Shown here piece by piece: positions 1 through 8,600 of a stretch of DNA of 64,000 bases. Location of the stretch: NCBI RefSeq assembly GCF_008017805.1, contig NZ_VRTT01000011.1:59383-123382 (forward strand), given 5' to 3'. How positions within the stretch are numbered: position 1 is the stretch's first letter; each line of letters begins with the position of its first letter. Position numbers and translations under genes: made by a program. The notes beneath the pieces are model-generated. The model was not told the origin of the DNA and ran no database searches. It saw only the letters and a program-made list of their open reading frames with translations. The stretch is from Paenibacillus sp. N3.4. GTDB taxonomy: Bacteria; Bacillota; Bacilli; Paenibacillales; NBRC-103111.

Positions 1-558
1 GATCTGATGGGTAAGACAGCTCATGATGGCACCGCCGCCAAGCATTTCCTTCGATCGTACCCAGCTTCGCTCGGGGAAAACGACGTTCTGATTGTGCTCC
101 AATTTCCAGAATAAAATGTCCCCCAGTTCGCCGGAATCAACCACCCGCTTAAGCGCCTGCCAATCGGAATCGTAGCGCCGATCATGGCAAACGGTAAGCG
201 ATACGCCGGCTTTCTCGCAAGCTTTGATCATTCGATCGCACTCTTCCACATTGCGGGCCATCACCTTCTCGGTCAGCACATGCTTGCCTGCTTCCGCAGC
301 CGCGATAGCAGCAGGCGCGTGCAAATAATGCGGAAGAAGAATATCAACCGCATCCACGTCCTTATCGGCCAAAATCTCGGTATAATCTCCTACAATGGCA
401 ACATCCTCGCCCAGCAGTCTTCGGATCTCACTGTGGCGGCTTGCGTCAGACTCGGCCACAACGACTTCGCAAAGATCCCCGAGACGTGTATACCCCGGAG
501 CATGTGCAGCCAAAATGCCTCCGCCGCCCAGAATGCCGATCTTCAGTTTAGTGCTCAT
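1..558 (-). CDS. Gfo/Idh/MocA family oxidoreductase, N-terminal part (runs off the window)
   Basis: The minus strand from the ATG at 556-558 stays open to the window edge. It gives about 186 residues beginning MSTKLKIGILGGGG, an N-terminal Rossmann nucleotide-binding loop of the Gfo/Idh/MocA family. Further in are the motif LTEKVM, at the place of the usual EKP catalytic-lysine motif, and GGGAIMSCLTHQ near the edge, matching the family's conserved 'GGGal.d.g.H' segment. These are NAD(P)-dependent sugar or inositol dehydrogenases. The C-terminal half lies outside the window, so substrate and downstream partners cannot be judged. A GAGGGAG ribosome-site candidate lies about 14 bases before the start. 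Confidence 0.85.
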   Translation of the reverse strand, partial: MSTKLKIGILGGGGILAAHAPGYTRLGDLCEVVVAESDASRHSEIRRLLGEDVAIVGDYTEILADKDVDAVDILLPHYLHAPAAIAAAEAGKHVLTEKVMARNVEECDRMIKACEKAGVSLTVCHDRRYDSDWQALKRVVDSGELGDILFWKLEHNQNVVFPERSWVRSKEMLGGGAIMSCLTHQI

Positions 559-724
559 TTCCGCTTCAACTCCCTCATAATTTCTGTCACGGAAACATTA
601 TCTCACCGTGGGATGGAAGGTTGAAATGACAAATTGTCTGATTTTATACACTTTTTGTTCGATGCTTGCTTCATTCCGCTTGATTCGGTTGCGCGTTGCA
701 CTATTATAAGTGTAATTAGGACCT

Positions 725-1226
725 CAATTCGTCACGCATTGGCTGAATCTGGACATCACTCTTTTTGACCATTTTCAACTGTTCGACTTTATAGAAACTC
801 CTTATGTCACCTCCGGAGACGTCGGAACTAACATCGGTCGGCTTTAATCCGAAATAACCGCTTTGATGAACGCAGAGCCGATCGACGCCAGCACATCCTT
901 GTACAGGATGGCGCAAGTCAAGCAGCGAATGCTCGCTCTGCTGGAAATTGTTCTTTCTGTCTCCCGATACAAGATCGGAGCTTCGATGTACTTGTCCATC
1001 TTCCATTTTCATAAAGAGTTCAAACAAGCTTCCCAAGTTTCTCCGATGCAATATATCAAGCGCAGAGACTGAAGAAGGCGCAATATTTGTTGGCTAATAC
1101 GGATTTGACGATGGGGGAAATCGCGAATCGGATCGGCTATAATCATGCGTATCCGTTCATCCGATTTTTTAAATCGATGTACGGCAGCGTCCTGGCAAAT
1201 ACAAAAAAGCGCTGACCCGCCTATAG
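725..1226 (+). pseudogene. decayed AraC-family regulator
   Basis: Reading across several frames restores an AraC protein. A segment at 737-844 reads HWLNLDITLFDHF and then runs into an in-frame TAA at 845. The same frame resumes at 863 with sensor-domain-like sequence and then the HTH part FHKEFKQASQVSPMQYIKR. One missing base near 1065 moves the frame to RLKKAQYLLANTDLTMGE, which is the second helix-turn-helix. A further missing base near 1190 gives a PGKYKKAL tail. The middle of the first HTH is also missing. The combination of stop, deletion and shifts indicates a real pseudogene. Confidence 0.75.
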
Positions 1227-1389
1227 TCCAGTTTGGAACTTGACAATGTCAACACCATATTCCTGTCCAAAAGATTTTTCGACAGAAGCGGCTATTATAT
1301 TTATATTTTTTTGAACGACCGAGCCATGGTTTAAGGATTCTTTTTCAACTCGATGCCCCCTTTTTAGTTTTATTATTGATTGGACAAAG

Positions 1390-1969
1390 AAAGGTTGTGG
1401 TGCAAAGCTCTAATTCATGATAACGCAACTAATAATGAAGTCATGGGATTGGAGCAACTTAGTATGGAAATCAAATTGGATTTATTTGAATGGAAGCAGT
1501 ATGAATCGTCAATCATCTTACTAACAGTTCGATGGTATTTAAAATATTGTATGAGCGAGCGGGGATTAGATCTTTCCCATACGACAATCATGAGATGGGT
1601 CCATGAGTTTGGGCCCGAAATAGACAAACGAATCCGCCCCTATTTAAGACCCACAAATTATTCGTACAGAACAAACGAAACTTACATCAAAGTCAAAGAT
1701 CAATGGAAGTATTTATATAGAGCGGTTGATTCTATGGGGAAACGATTGATTCTATGTTATCTGAAAATCGAGATATGCTAGCAGCTAAGCGTTTCTTTAC
1801 AAAAGCATTCACCTCACCACATAATCAATTCCCACCTGTGATCACTTTGGATAAAAACCCTGCCTATCCACCAACCATACAAGAATTAATAAATGAAATG
1901 CTATGCCAAAACCCACACGCCGAAATACAACGGTCAGTCAACGTACTGCTGAGCCGCCTTCATGTATAA
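1390..1969 (+). mobile_element. IS6-family transposase relic
   Basis: The translated pieces are typical of the IS6/IS240 DDE transposases: ILLTVRWYLKY, then ERGLDLSHTTIMRWVHEFGP, then KYLYRAVDS, then NRDMLAAKRFFTKAF. The element is dead for several reasons. About ten residues after RWYLKY are missing. The first catalytic Asp is replaced (RTNETY where RVDETY is usual). One A is lost in the run near 1740, which moves the frame. The C-terminal third carrying the catalytic Glu is gone. The second Asp survives (TLDKNPAYPP). The sequence around 1391-1408 (GGTTGTGGTGCAAAG) resembles an IS6 left terminal repeat. Confidence 0.8.
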
Positions 1970-1982
1970 TACCCTTCCGAAA

Positions 1983-3125
1983 TCATGCTGCTTTGAACGG
2001 CTGTTCTAATATTTGCTTCACAGTTGCCGGCCACTTCGCATAATCGCCGCCATAGCAGCTCAGCAGCGCAAACATCCAACGGTCGATCCCAAACGCGATA
2101 CAACCCGAATGCATCGGCTTATACTCATCATTCAGCACTTCAAAGGGCTTGCATAGCGAATCCTCCATATTATTAAACGAGGCAATAGAGAAAGAGCCGT
2201 TACCTTCTCCAGCTTCCACGACCAGTTCATATTTCATATTCCCCATGAGCTGGAGCTGTCCTTTGGCAGTTTCCTCCGAGAAGTAGAAAGGATCGCTTGC
2301 CGTCTCAATTCGGCCGCGTAAACCGAGTGATTCAAACAGCGTCCATACATCCTCCATAAATTGCTTCCGTTTCGTCTCAATAAATGAGTTATCACCGAAC
2401 ATGACAATCTCTCTCATGCTAAATTCATTCATGCGGTGCTTCCCTAATCTCCACAAAGCTTCATGCCGGTAACAGGTGCCGCGGGCGGTCAGCAGCAACG
2501 GATTGGATAACCGCTTTTCCGAGAGCTCCGCATAGCAATGAAAGCATACGGCAGGAGAAAGCGCATAGGCGCTGAGCCTGGAAATTTCCTCTAAATGACC
2601 TGTTTCCCGAACCTTGTTAAGGTCTTGTAAGCGATGGGGGAATTCAGACACCAAATGAATATTTTGAGGAAAGGTGGGGATATAACGACACTTGTGCAGC
2701 GTTGCGAGCGGGATCATGGACGGGTAGCTGCGTAATTGCGCGTCATGATGAAGGGATAATTCTTGTAGAATGCGATCGATTTGCTGGAACAACGTAACGG
2801 CCAAGTCTCTTCGCACCGAGCCGTCAGCGGTGAACAAATAATCAATCGGCTGCATCTCCTCATGCCATGGGGACACTTTCTCTTCGCTCTGAATGTAAGT
2901 GCGGCTGCCGATGATCCGGTTGTGCCGTTCCTTCTCCATTAAATAGGCGATCGTTCCCTCGATCGTTCCCACATCGGCGCCCGGAAGCATATCGACAACG
3001 ATGTCTTGAGTTTGAGCGTCAAGGCGACAGTCTGAGATGCCCTCTATACTATACATTAATTTCGAAAGCAGCGACTGCGCTTGCTTCACATTTAGCTTCC
3101 CTTCAGTTGGATACGTTTTGATCAT
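1983..3125 (-). CDS. amino acid:[carrier protein] ligase, class II aaRS-like
   Basis: This 380-residue protein resembles the stand-alone amino acid:carrier-protein ligases related to atypical seryl-tRNA synthetases (the Bradyrhizobium Bll0957 type). Those enzymes adenylate a small amino acid and load it on a phosphopantetheine carrier instead of a tRNA. Landmarks are a probable zinc Cys in SPAVCFHCYAEL (Cys194), the segment RMNEFSMREIVMFG with Glu239 as a second zinc ligand, and HSGCIAFGIDRW (Cys342, third ligand; class II motif 3 Arg). There is no tRNA-binding domain. It is the last gene of the cluster operon, 29 bp after asbF, with AAAGGTG before its ATG. The family prefers Gly or Ala, but the substrate here is not readable by eye. 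Confidence 0.83.
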   Translation of the reverse strand: MIKTYPTEGKLNVKQAQSLLSKLMYSIEGISDCRLDAQTQDIVVDMLPGADVGTIEGTIAYLMEKERHNRIIGSRTYIQSEEKVSPWHEEMQPIDYLFTADGSVRRDLAVTLFQQIDRILQELSLHHDAQLRSYPSMIPLATLHKCRYIPTFPQNIHLVSEFPHRLQDLNKVRETGHLEEISRLSAYALSPAVCFHCYAELSEKRLSNPLLLTARGTCYRHEALWRLGKHRMNEFSMREIVMFGDNSFIETKRKQFMEDVWTLFESLGLRGRIETASDPFYFSEETAKGQLQLMGNMKYELVVEAGEGNGSFSIASFNNMEDSLCKPFEVLNDEYKPMHSGCIAFGIDRWMFALLSCYGGDYAKWPATVKQILEQPFKAA

Positions 3126-3154
3126 TACACATGCACCTTTCTTTCATTTAATAT

Positions 3155-4009
3155 TTAAATGGACACATCGCGCTGCAGCTCATGCTTTATAAGCCAAGCG
3201 AGCTCTTTCTCCAAGTACCGGAACGGTTGATCTCCAAACCATTCAATTGCTGCCGTATATGTGCTGTTGTCACGATCCAATTGCTCGATAATCGGCGTAT
3301 AATCGATTACACCCTCGGAAAGCGCTGTCAAGCCATTTCGATCCCCGCTTGGAGAATACACGTTATCCGGCGCGAACACACCCAGCTTATCGCGGCCAGA
3401 TATGTTTTTCAGGTGATAGTTGATCGTCCATCCCTTCAAAGCCCGATAGGCGTACAACGGATCGCTGCCCAACTCCCATATATGCAAAAAATCAAGATTG
3501 ACGCGAATATGGGAATGAGCCGCCTCATTCAGCAGACGGAGCGTGGACGACAGGGTATCCGCTAAAGTGTTCGGATGCGTCTCGAGCACGAGGTAAACAC
3601 CGTTCTCAGAAGCAAGCTGGGCAAGCTCCTGCAACCTTGTTACACATCGTTCCCAAACTCTCGGACTAGCCACGTCGCTCGACTGATTCCCTGCAAAAAT
3701 ACGAAGCTTATTGGTACGAAACGTTTGGGCAAGGGAAAAAAGAGAGTTCCCTCGTTCTAATACCGCCGACGTTTGATCGTCCTCTGCGAATAAATCGATA
3801 TAATCGCTTACCATCGAAATTCGAACGCCCCTGGCTTCCATCTTATCCAATAGGCGAGATACCTCATGCTTTGGGTTGCACGAGAGCGCCCTCGCGTGAA
3901 TTCCCCACAATTCAATCCCGGCGAAGCCTTTCTCACAGGCAAAATGAACCAGATCGTTAAAGGAAACAAGCTCATGCCGGAAGGAAATGGAACATAACGA
4001 GTAATTCAA
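3155..4009 (-). CDS. asbF: 3-dehydroshikimate dehydratase, AsbF-like
   Basis: This is a xylose-isomerase-like TIM barrel whose sequence closely follows petrobactin AsbF: YSLCSISFRHELVSF at the N-terminus, GIELWGIHA, ETHPNTLADTL, NLDFLHIWE and a C-terminal AIEWFG. AsbF uses a divalent metal to convert 3-dehydroshikimate to 3,4-dihydroxybenzoate. The conserved metal-ligand regions (ETH, NLDFLH, the later YHLKN and EWFG) are all present. I chose the TTG at 4009 because GGAGGTG lies eight bases before it and the protein then starts exactly like AsbF; a TTG at 4024 is also possible. It lies 26 bp after the AMP-ligase gene. It would supply the catechol acid for the cluster. Confidence 0.85.
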   Translation of the reverse strand: MNYSLCSISFRHELVSFNDLVHFACEKGFAGIELWGIHARALSCNPKHEVSRLLDKMEARGVRISMVSDYIDLFAEDDQTSAVLERGNSLFSLAQTFRTNKLRIFAGNQSSDVASPRVWERCVTRLQELAQLASENGVYLVLETHPNTLADTLSSTLRLLNEAAHSHIRVNLDFLHIWELGSDPLYAYRALKGWTINYHLKNISGRDKLGVFAPDNVYSPSGDRNGLTALSEGVIDYTPIIEQLDRDNSTYTAAIEWFGDQPFRYLEKELAWLIKHELQRDVSI

Positions 4010-4035
4010 ACCACACACCTCCAATCCAATTTTCC

Positions 4036-5376
4036 TCAGGCCTTTCGCAATTTTTTATAACGTTCTGAGAATAGCTCCTTCTCTTGGATGTAAACTTTCA
4101 CCGGAACTTGATAGTCCTCCAGCTTGCCTTGGCAAAAGATTCTTACTCTTTGCTTAAGCTCCTTAGCATCGATCAGATGGTCGGTATTGACAACAGCACA
4201 AACCACATGACCCAACAAAGAACTAGGCTCTCCCTTGACGGTAACATCCCGCACCTCGTCCATTTGGAGCAAGACATCCTCCACCTCGACAGGATATACT
4301 TTCCTTCCGCCTACATTAATGATTTCAGAGCATCGCCCGAAAATCCGCAAGTACTCTCCATCCACGCTGACTTGATCCTGCGTATTAAACCAGCCTTCTT
4401 CATCAAACGGGTTAGGCGCATTCAGATATCCGACCATTGCCGTCTTGGAGCGGATATGAAGTACACCGTCCACGATCTTCGTCTCTATCCCTTCCCCTCC
4501 GATTTTCAGCCAGGGAGATCCGGAATCCTTCGACTTGGCTCGCAAAATGCCGAGCTCCGATAAGCCATACGTTTGTCTCAGTTCAATGTGAGGGAACTGA
4601 CTGCGCAATTGCTGCAGCGTATAGTCCGGCATCACCTCTGTACCATACGTAATCATATGAAGTGAAGACATATCGAATTGCTTATACGCTTCCGTCATCA
4701 ACAGCATGTTCAGAAAGCTTGGCGAGGTAGGCAATAACTCTACGCGATGCTTCTCTATCAATGCACAGATCTCTGAAGGCGACCGGCTTGGAGGCACAAT
4801 GATAGTACCTCCATTAGCCAACGTATGAAACAAGGTGTTGATTCCGCCAATATGGTCAAAAAGCAGAAATGACAAGGTACGCAAGGTATCCCTTGATACC
4901 TTATACCGTTCAATTAATTGCGAAATATCATGAAGAATCGCCTTAGGCGCACCTGTAGTTCCTGATGTAAAAAGGATCATACCGGCCTGCCCTTTCAGAA
5001 GAAACTGCTCCAGAAGTCCCGTATGGGCGCTGCGCTCATAATTTTCAATCCGGTAGCTGTCACCCTCGAAGTGAATCGATCTGTTGACCTGAGCGATATC
5101 GTTTAACTCCTGAAGTCTGTGTCTTACGCTAGCAGATATAGGAACAATCACATTGCCGTTTGCAATCAATGCCAAAATCGCTCCGCTGACAGCGGGAGAA
5201 TAATCTCCCTCTAACAAAATCACCTCTCCGGAACATATCTGGCGGTTCTTAATGATACTGCTCCAGTTAATATAATCGTCCAACAATCTGCCAAAGGTTA
5301 CGGAATTACCCGCAAAAACCATAGATTCCTGATTAGCAAACTCGGATATTTTATCTAGCAGCCATCCAATTGCCAA
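4036..5376 (-). CDS. AMP-dependent acyl/amino-acid ligase (ANL family)
   Basis: This 446-residue stand-alone adenylation enzyme contains the phosphate-binding motif MILFTSGTTGAPKA, the YGLSELG motif, the DQVSVDGEYLRIFGR hinge region and the INVGGRKVYPVEVE segment. It is expected to activate a carboxylate as the acyl-AMP and load it on a carrier protein, most simply the one encoded just upstream (5416-5682, 39 bp away). It is shorter than typical acyl-CoA synthetases because its N-terminal subdomain is reduced. The start is TTG at 5376, preceded by AAGGAGG. It differs from the AsbC-like ligase at 12244-13504, so the cluster has two adenylating enzymes of this fold. Its substrate is unknown. 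Confidence 0.85.
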   Translation of the reverse strand: MAIGWLLDKISEFANQESMVFAGNSVTFGRLLDDYINWSSIIKNRQICSGEVILLEGDYSPAVSGAILALIANGNVIVPISASVRHRLQELNDIAQVNRSIHFEGDSYRIENYERSAHTGLLEQFLLKGQAGMILFTSGTTGAPKAILHDISQLIERYKVSRDTLRTLSFLLFDHIGGINTLFHTLANGGTIIVPPSRSPSEICALIEKHRVELLPTSPSFLNMLLMTEAYKQFDMSSLHMITYGTEVMPDYTLQQLRSQFPHIELRQTYGLSELGILRAKSKDSGSPWLKIGGEGIETKIVDGVLHIRSKTAMVGYLNAPNPFDEEGWFNTQDQVSVDGEYLRIFGRCSEIINVGGRKVYPVEVEDVLLQMDEVRDVTVKGEPSSLLGHVVCAVVNTDHLIDAKELKQRVRIFCQGKLEDYQVPVKVYIQEKELFSERYKKLRKA

Positions 5377-5415
5377 CGCACTCGTTCCTCCTTCGCTAGG
5401 GCGGCAAGTCCAAGC

Positions 5416-5682
5416 TTATTGCGCTGCTTGTATAGCCATTCGCTCCAGCACATATTCTTGAAGCAGCTTGTACTTGCTTAAGATCGGCGTCGTTATTTCT
5501 TGCACGTGGATCGTCATGTTAAATTCTTCTTCCAAATCGGCAAAAAGATTAACAATGAGAATGGAATCCAGCGCCAGATCGTCCACAAGATCAGTCTCGG
5601 AAGTTATCTCTTCCGCCTCTATCGTTTTCCTCGTGTTCCGAATAAGAATTTCTTTTAGTCGTTCATCGAGGCTCACACTCAT
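5416..5682 (-). CDS. acyl/aminoacyl carrier protein
   Basis: A small acidic protein of 88 residues with the phosphopantetheine attachment motif DDLALDSILIVNLFADLEEEF, the Ser following LALD. It would be modified by a Sfp-type transferase encoded elsewhere. I chose the ATG at 5682 because GGGAGGGAGC lies just upstream and because this ATG overlaps the stop of the preceding gene as ATGA, which indicates translational coupling. An upstream ATG (5715) would add 11 basic residues and is less likely. It is the first of three carrier proteins in this operon. Confidence 0.88.
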   Translation of the reverse strand: MSVSLDERLKEILIRNTRKTIEAEEITSETDLVDDLALDSILIVNLFADLEEEFNMTIHVQEITTPILSKYKLLQEYVLERMAIQAAQ

Positions 5683-6740
5683 TGAGCTCCCTCCCTTACG
5701 GCCAGATGCAGCCATTCCAAAAATTGCAGTTCGATGCGTTTGAGCTCCTGAATTCGCTGCAAAATAGAAGGTATCGCAGCCTGACTGTCTTGCCCGCTCT
5801 TGTATTTCAGCAGCAGGAAATTAACCGTATTCCATGTGGACAAAATCGCTTCGATTTGTCGTTGCCCTTCCTCCTCGTGTGCTTCGCCCAAGTCGGCAAT
5901 ATCCCGGTATGTGTTCCATACCAGGGTACGGAGGCGTCGAATGGAGGAAATGGTCTTCGTATTGATGACAATCCAATCGTTTCTTCGACGGACAGTCCAC
6001 TCGGAGGAATTCAGTATATCCTCCTCAAAGTGCTCCAATGCCCGAATGCCGTCATGGCGGTTATTAAACCAATGCTGCCAAGCTCTCACCTTCATTTCGT
6101 CGGAGCTGCCTTCAGGAACGATCGGATCCGATTTGCTCATTCGCTGTCTTCTATACAGCGTCAAAATCTGCTCGGTACAATAAACCAAGCATGACTCCAA
6201 ATTAGGCTCCGAGAAGGGAACCGCCGACTCTTCCAGTACGAAATAGTGCATTTCGTTGCGCCCTAGGCGAATAGCGCTTGCGTAAACAAACTCATCCGGA
6301 CTTAAGGTTACGACCGCATTGACGACCGGGTCCGTTACGAGATAGCGCTCCTGCTGTTCATCCCAACCGTAAAGAAGGATCGAATGCTGGAAGCCGCTCT
6401 CCTCCATGCCCAAGTAAGAGTGCGGGAAAAACTCAAGCTTTGACGCTTGGCATAAGCAAATCGCACTGTGCCCGCTGCGAATATGGCGCCTCAGCAATTC
6501 CTCATTGCCTTTGATAAACGTCATTTTCAACCCATAGAAGTATTCCAACGGCAGTTGCCGAGCATCCTTTCCCGATAGCAGCGTTTTGAATTGATAGCTC
6601 AAATTCCAATAATCCAACAAAATCTTCCGGTAATCTTTTCCCTGAATATTCAAATAGGTCAGAACGCAGGAAGTGAAGCATTCCATAAATGCCAAGTTGA
6701 TATTATGCTCATTCTTTACTTCCATGACTTGCTGCGCCAT
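5679..6740 (-). CDS. BtrH-like acyltransferase/cysteine-hydrolase-fold protein
   Basis: The first 160 residues match the pattern of the BtrH N-terminal family: Cys in MECFTSCVLTYL (Cys21 and Cys25), then GFQHSILLYGWD (His119), then YLVTDPV (Asp137). Together these form a possible Cys-His-Asp triad of a papain-like fold. BtrH in butirosin biosynthesis moves an acyl group from a carrier protein onto an aminoglycoside amine. The C-terminal half is helical and charged and I do not recognise it. The start has a GGAGGATGAGC ribosome site, and the stop overlaps the start of the carrier-protein gene at 5682. By position it is a candidate for transferring the group carried by that protein. This is inference. 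Confidence 0.65.
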   Translation of the reverse strand: MAQQVMEVKNEHNINLAFMECFTSCVLTYLNIQGKDYRKILLDYWNLSYQFKTLLSGKDARQLPLEYFYGLKMTFIKGNEELLRRHIRSGHSAICLCQASKLEFFPHSYLGMEESGFQHSILLYGWDEQQERYLVTDPVVNAVVTLSPDEFVYASAIRLGRNEMHYFVLEESAVPFSEPNLESCLVYCTEQILTLYRRQRMSKSDPIVPEGSSDEMKVRAWQHWFNNRHDGIRALEHFEEDILNSSEWTVRRRNDWIVINTKTISSIRRLRTLVWNTYRDIADLGEAHEEEGQRQIEAILSTWNTVNFLLLKYKSGQDSQAAIPSILQRIQELKRIELQFLEWLHLAVREGAQ

Positions 6741-6788
6741 TGCTCATCCTCCTTTATATCCTCGCTGGTATGGATGCGATTAACTTAC

Positions 6789-8600
6789 CTATACGATTTG
6801 GAGCAATTCCTGGTGCTTCACCATCTCCATATAGGTACCGCAGCGAGTCATTAACACGTCATGTGTACCGGAATCGATGACGGTCCCCTGTTCCATCACA
6901 TAGATGATATCGGCGGACGCGATGGATTCCAACTTATGTGTGGAGATCAACACGGTTTTATTCTTCATGATTCGGTATATCGTAGACAACACTTGTTCTT
7001 CCGTGTTTCGATCAAGCGCTGACGTTGGCTCATCAAGGATTAATATGTCCGGTTTCTTAATAATTGCACGGGCAATAGCCACTCGCTGCCGCTGCCCACC
7101 AGACAACTGAAAGCCTTGATTATCCAGCTTTGTGTACATACCGTCAGGTAAATTGTCTACGAATGATTTCAAATCTACTTCGCACAAAGCCTCGTACACC
7201 TCGTCTTCTGTCGCGTCGAGCTTACCGAGTCTCACATTGTCGAACAGCATCCCTTTGAATAAAAAGGATTCCTGTGAAACAAAGCTGATTTGACGAGATA
7301 TCGCTTGGCGCGACCACCCTGCCAGCGTATTGTGACCGATACGGACATCTCCGGCGTCAACAGGCATAAATCCCTGCAAGGTTTTAAATAAAGTGGATTT
7401 CCCGGAACCGCTTCTTCCAACAAAAGCGGCAACCTGGCCTCTGGTTACCTCTATCGTAACCCCTTTCAGAATAGAGACCCCTTCATAGGAAACATACAAG
7501 TCCCGACACGAAATAAAGGGTTGTCTTTCTTCCACATAAGGGCTGATCTTTACAACTTCCAGAGCTGCAGCTGTTTGTAAGGCGGAATCACGAGCACTAG
7601 GCATCTCAGGCTCGCTTTTGCTTAAGCTGACATGAGCCTCAGTCGGGGTATGGAGGAATTCTTCGATCCGGGACATGGACGCTTCGCTTCCAAGTAAATC
7701 GCTGATCAAATAATTCATATTCTGGATGGGATTCAAAACAGCCTGAATGTACTGTACAGCCGCTACCATCATGCCAACCGTGAAGACGCCAGCCATCACC
7801 TGACCGCTGCCAAACCCATAAAGCAGAGCGACAGTTATCGCGATGACCAAGGAACCGGTTCGACCGGAAAGCTGTCGGAACATCCCCTCACGAATGCTTA
7901 CTCTAACAAGATCCTTATATATCAATTCATTGCGCTGTTCCTCCCATTCTTCCAAACCATAAGTCCTTATTTCACGAGAACCTTGAATACTCTCGAATAA
8001 ATAAGTGCCTATTTCTTCGTTATGGGTGCGGAGCCTGTTGACTGCGTCCTTGATCGGTCGTCGGTATAAGCGGGGAATTCCCATAACAAATGGTATGCTG
8101 CACAGGGCAACAAGTCCCAACCGCCAGTCCATTATAAAAATAATTACAAGTGACACTAACATTTGTAGCCATTGTCTGGTTAATTCAACGGCAAGAACAT
8201 TTATGAATTTGGACGTCGTAGAGGTGTCTATTCCCATCAGCGCCATGTATTTTCCAACACCGTTTTTTTCAATTTCCGTTAAAGGAATTTGGCGAATATG
8301 CCGCAGCACCGTACTTCGTAAATCAAGCGTGTTGCGTGCCTCCAAGTAGCGAAAGATGCTGAAACCGATCACGGTTAACACAGCGGACACGATAGTTATC
8401 GCAAGCGATGAGCCCAGTATGGGCACTAACCAATCGACTTGTTTGCCGATGAGTACCTTATCAATAAAACGGGAAATCAGGAACGGTTGCAGCAAATCGA
8501 AAAGTAAACACAACATGGTCAACGAAAAAGCTAAACCCGTTAACCACCATCGAGGATTAACATAACGAATCAAACGAATGTACATCTTAAGGCTGTTCAT
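6789..8600 (-). CDS. ABC exporter, fused permease and ATPase
   Basis: A half-transporter of about 603 residues. An N-terminal type I exporter membrane domain with about six hydrophobic segments fills roughly residues 1-310. A nucleotide-binding domain follows with Walker A (GRSGSGKST), signature LSGGQRQR, Walker B (ILILDEPTSALD) and the H-loop (STHKLES). It would act as a homodimer. I chose the ATG at 8600 because it overlaps the stop of the preceding gene as ATGA, as elsewhere in this operon; an in-frame start 45 bases upstream lies inside that gene. Its place in the middle of the cluster suggests that it exports the product. Confidence 0.9.
   Translation of the reverse strand: MNSLKMYIRLIRYVNPRWWLTGLAFSLTMLCLLFDLLQPFLISRFIDKVLIGKQVDWLVPILGSSLAITIVSAVLTVIGFSIFRYLEARNTLDLRSTVLRHIRQIPLTEIEKNGVGKYMALMGIDTSTTSKFINVLAVELTRQWLQMLVSLVIIFIMDWRLGLVALCSIPFVMGIPRLYRRPIKDAVNRLRTHNEEIGTYLFESIQGSREIRTYGLEEWEEQRNELIYKDLVRVSIREGMFRQLSGRTGSLVIAITVALLYGFGSGQVMAGVFTVGMMVAAVQYIQAVLNPIQNMNYLISDLLGSEASMSRIEEFLHTPTEAHVSLSKSEPEMPSARDSALQTAAALEVVKISPYVEERQPFISCRDLYVSYEGVSILKGVTIEVTRGQVAAFVGRSGSGKSTLFKTLQGFMPVDAGDVRIGHNTLAGWSRQAISRQISFVSQESFLFKGMLFDNVRLGKLDATEDEVYEALCEVDLKSFVDNLPDGMYTKLDNQGFQLSGGQRQRVAIARAIIKKPDILILDEPTSALDRNTEEQVLSTIYRIMKNKTVLISTHKLESIASADIIYVMEQGTVIDSGTHDVLMTRCGTYMEMVKHQELLQIV

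Noticed and set aside
184..624. 146-codon plus-strand ORF
   Set aside because: It is the antisense of the Gfo/Idh gene, whose minus-strand frame gives clear family motifs; the plus-strand product has none.
716..1051. 111-codon minus-strand ORF
   Set aside because: Antisense of the AraC relic; its sequence has no recognisable domain.
5682..6194. 170-codon plus-strand ORF
   Set aside because: Shadow of the BtrH-like gene, which has ribosome site, coupling and motifs.
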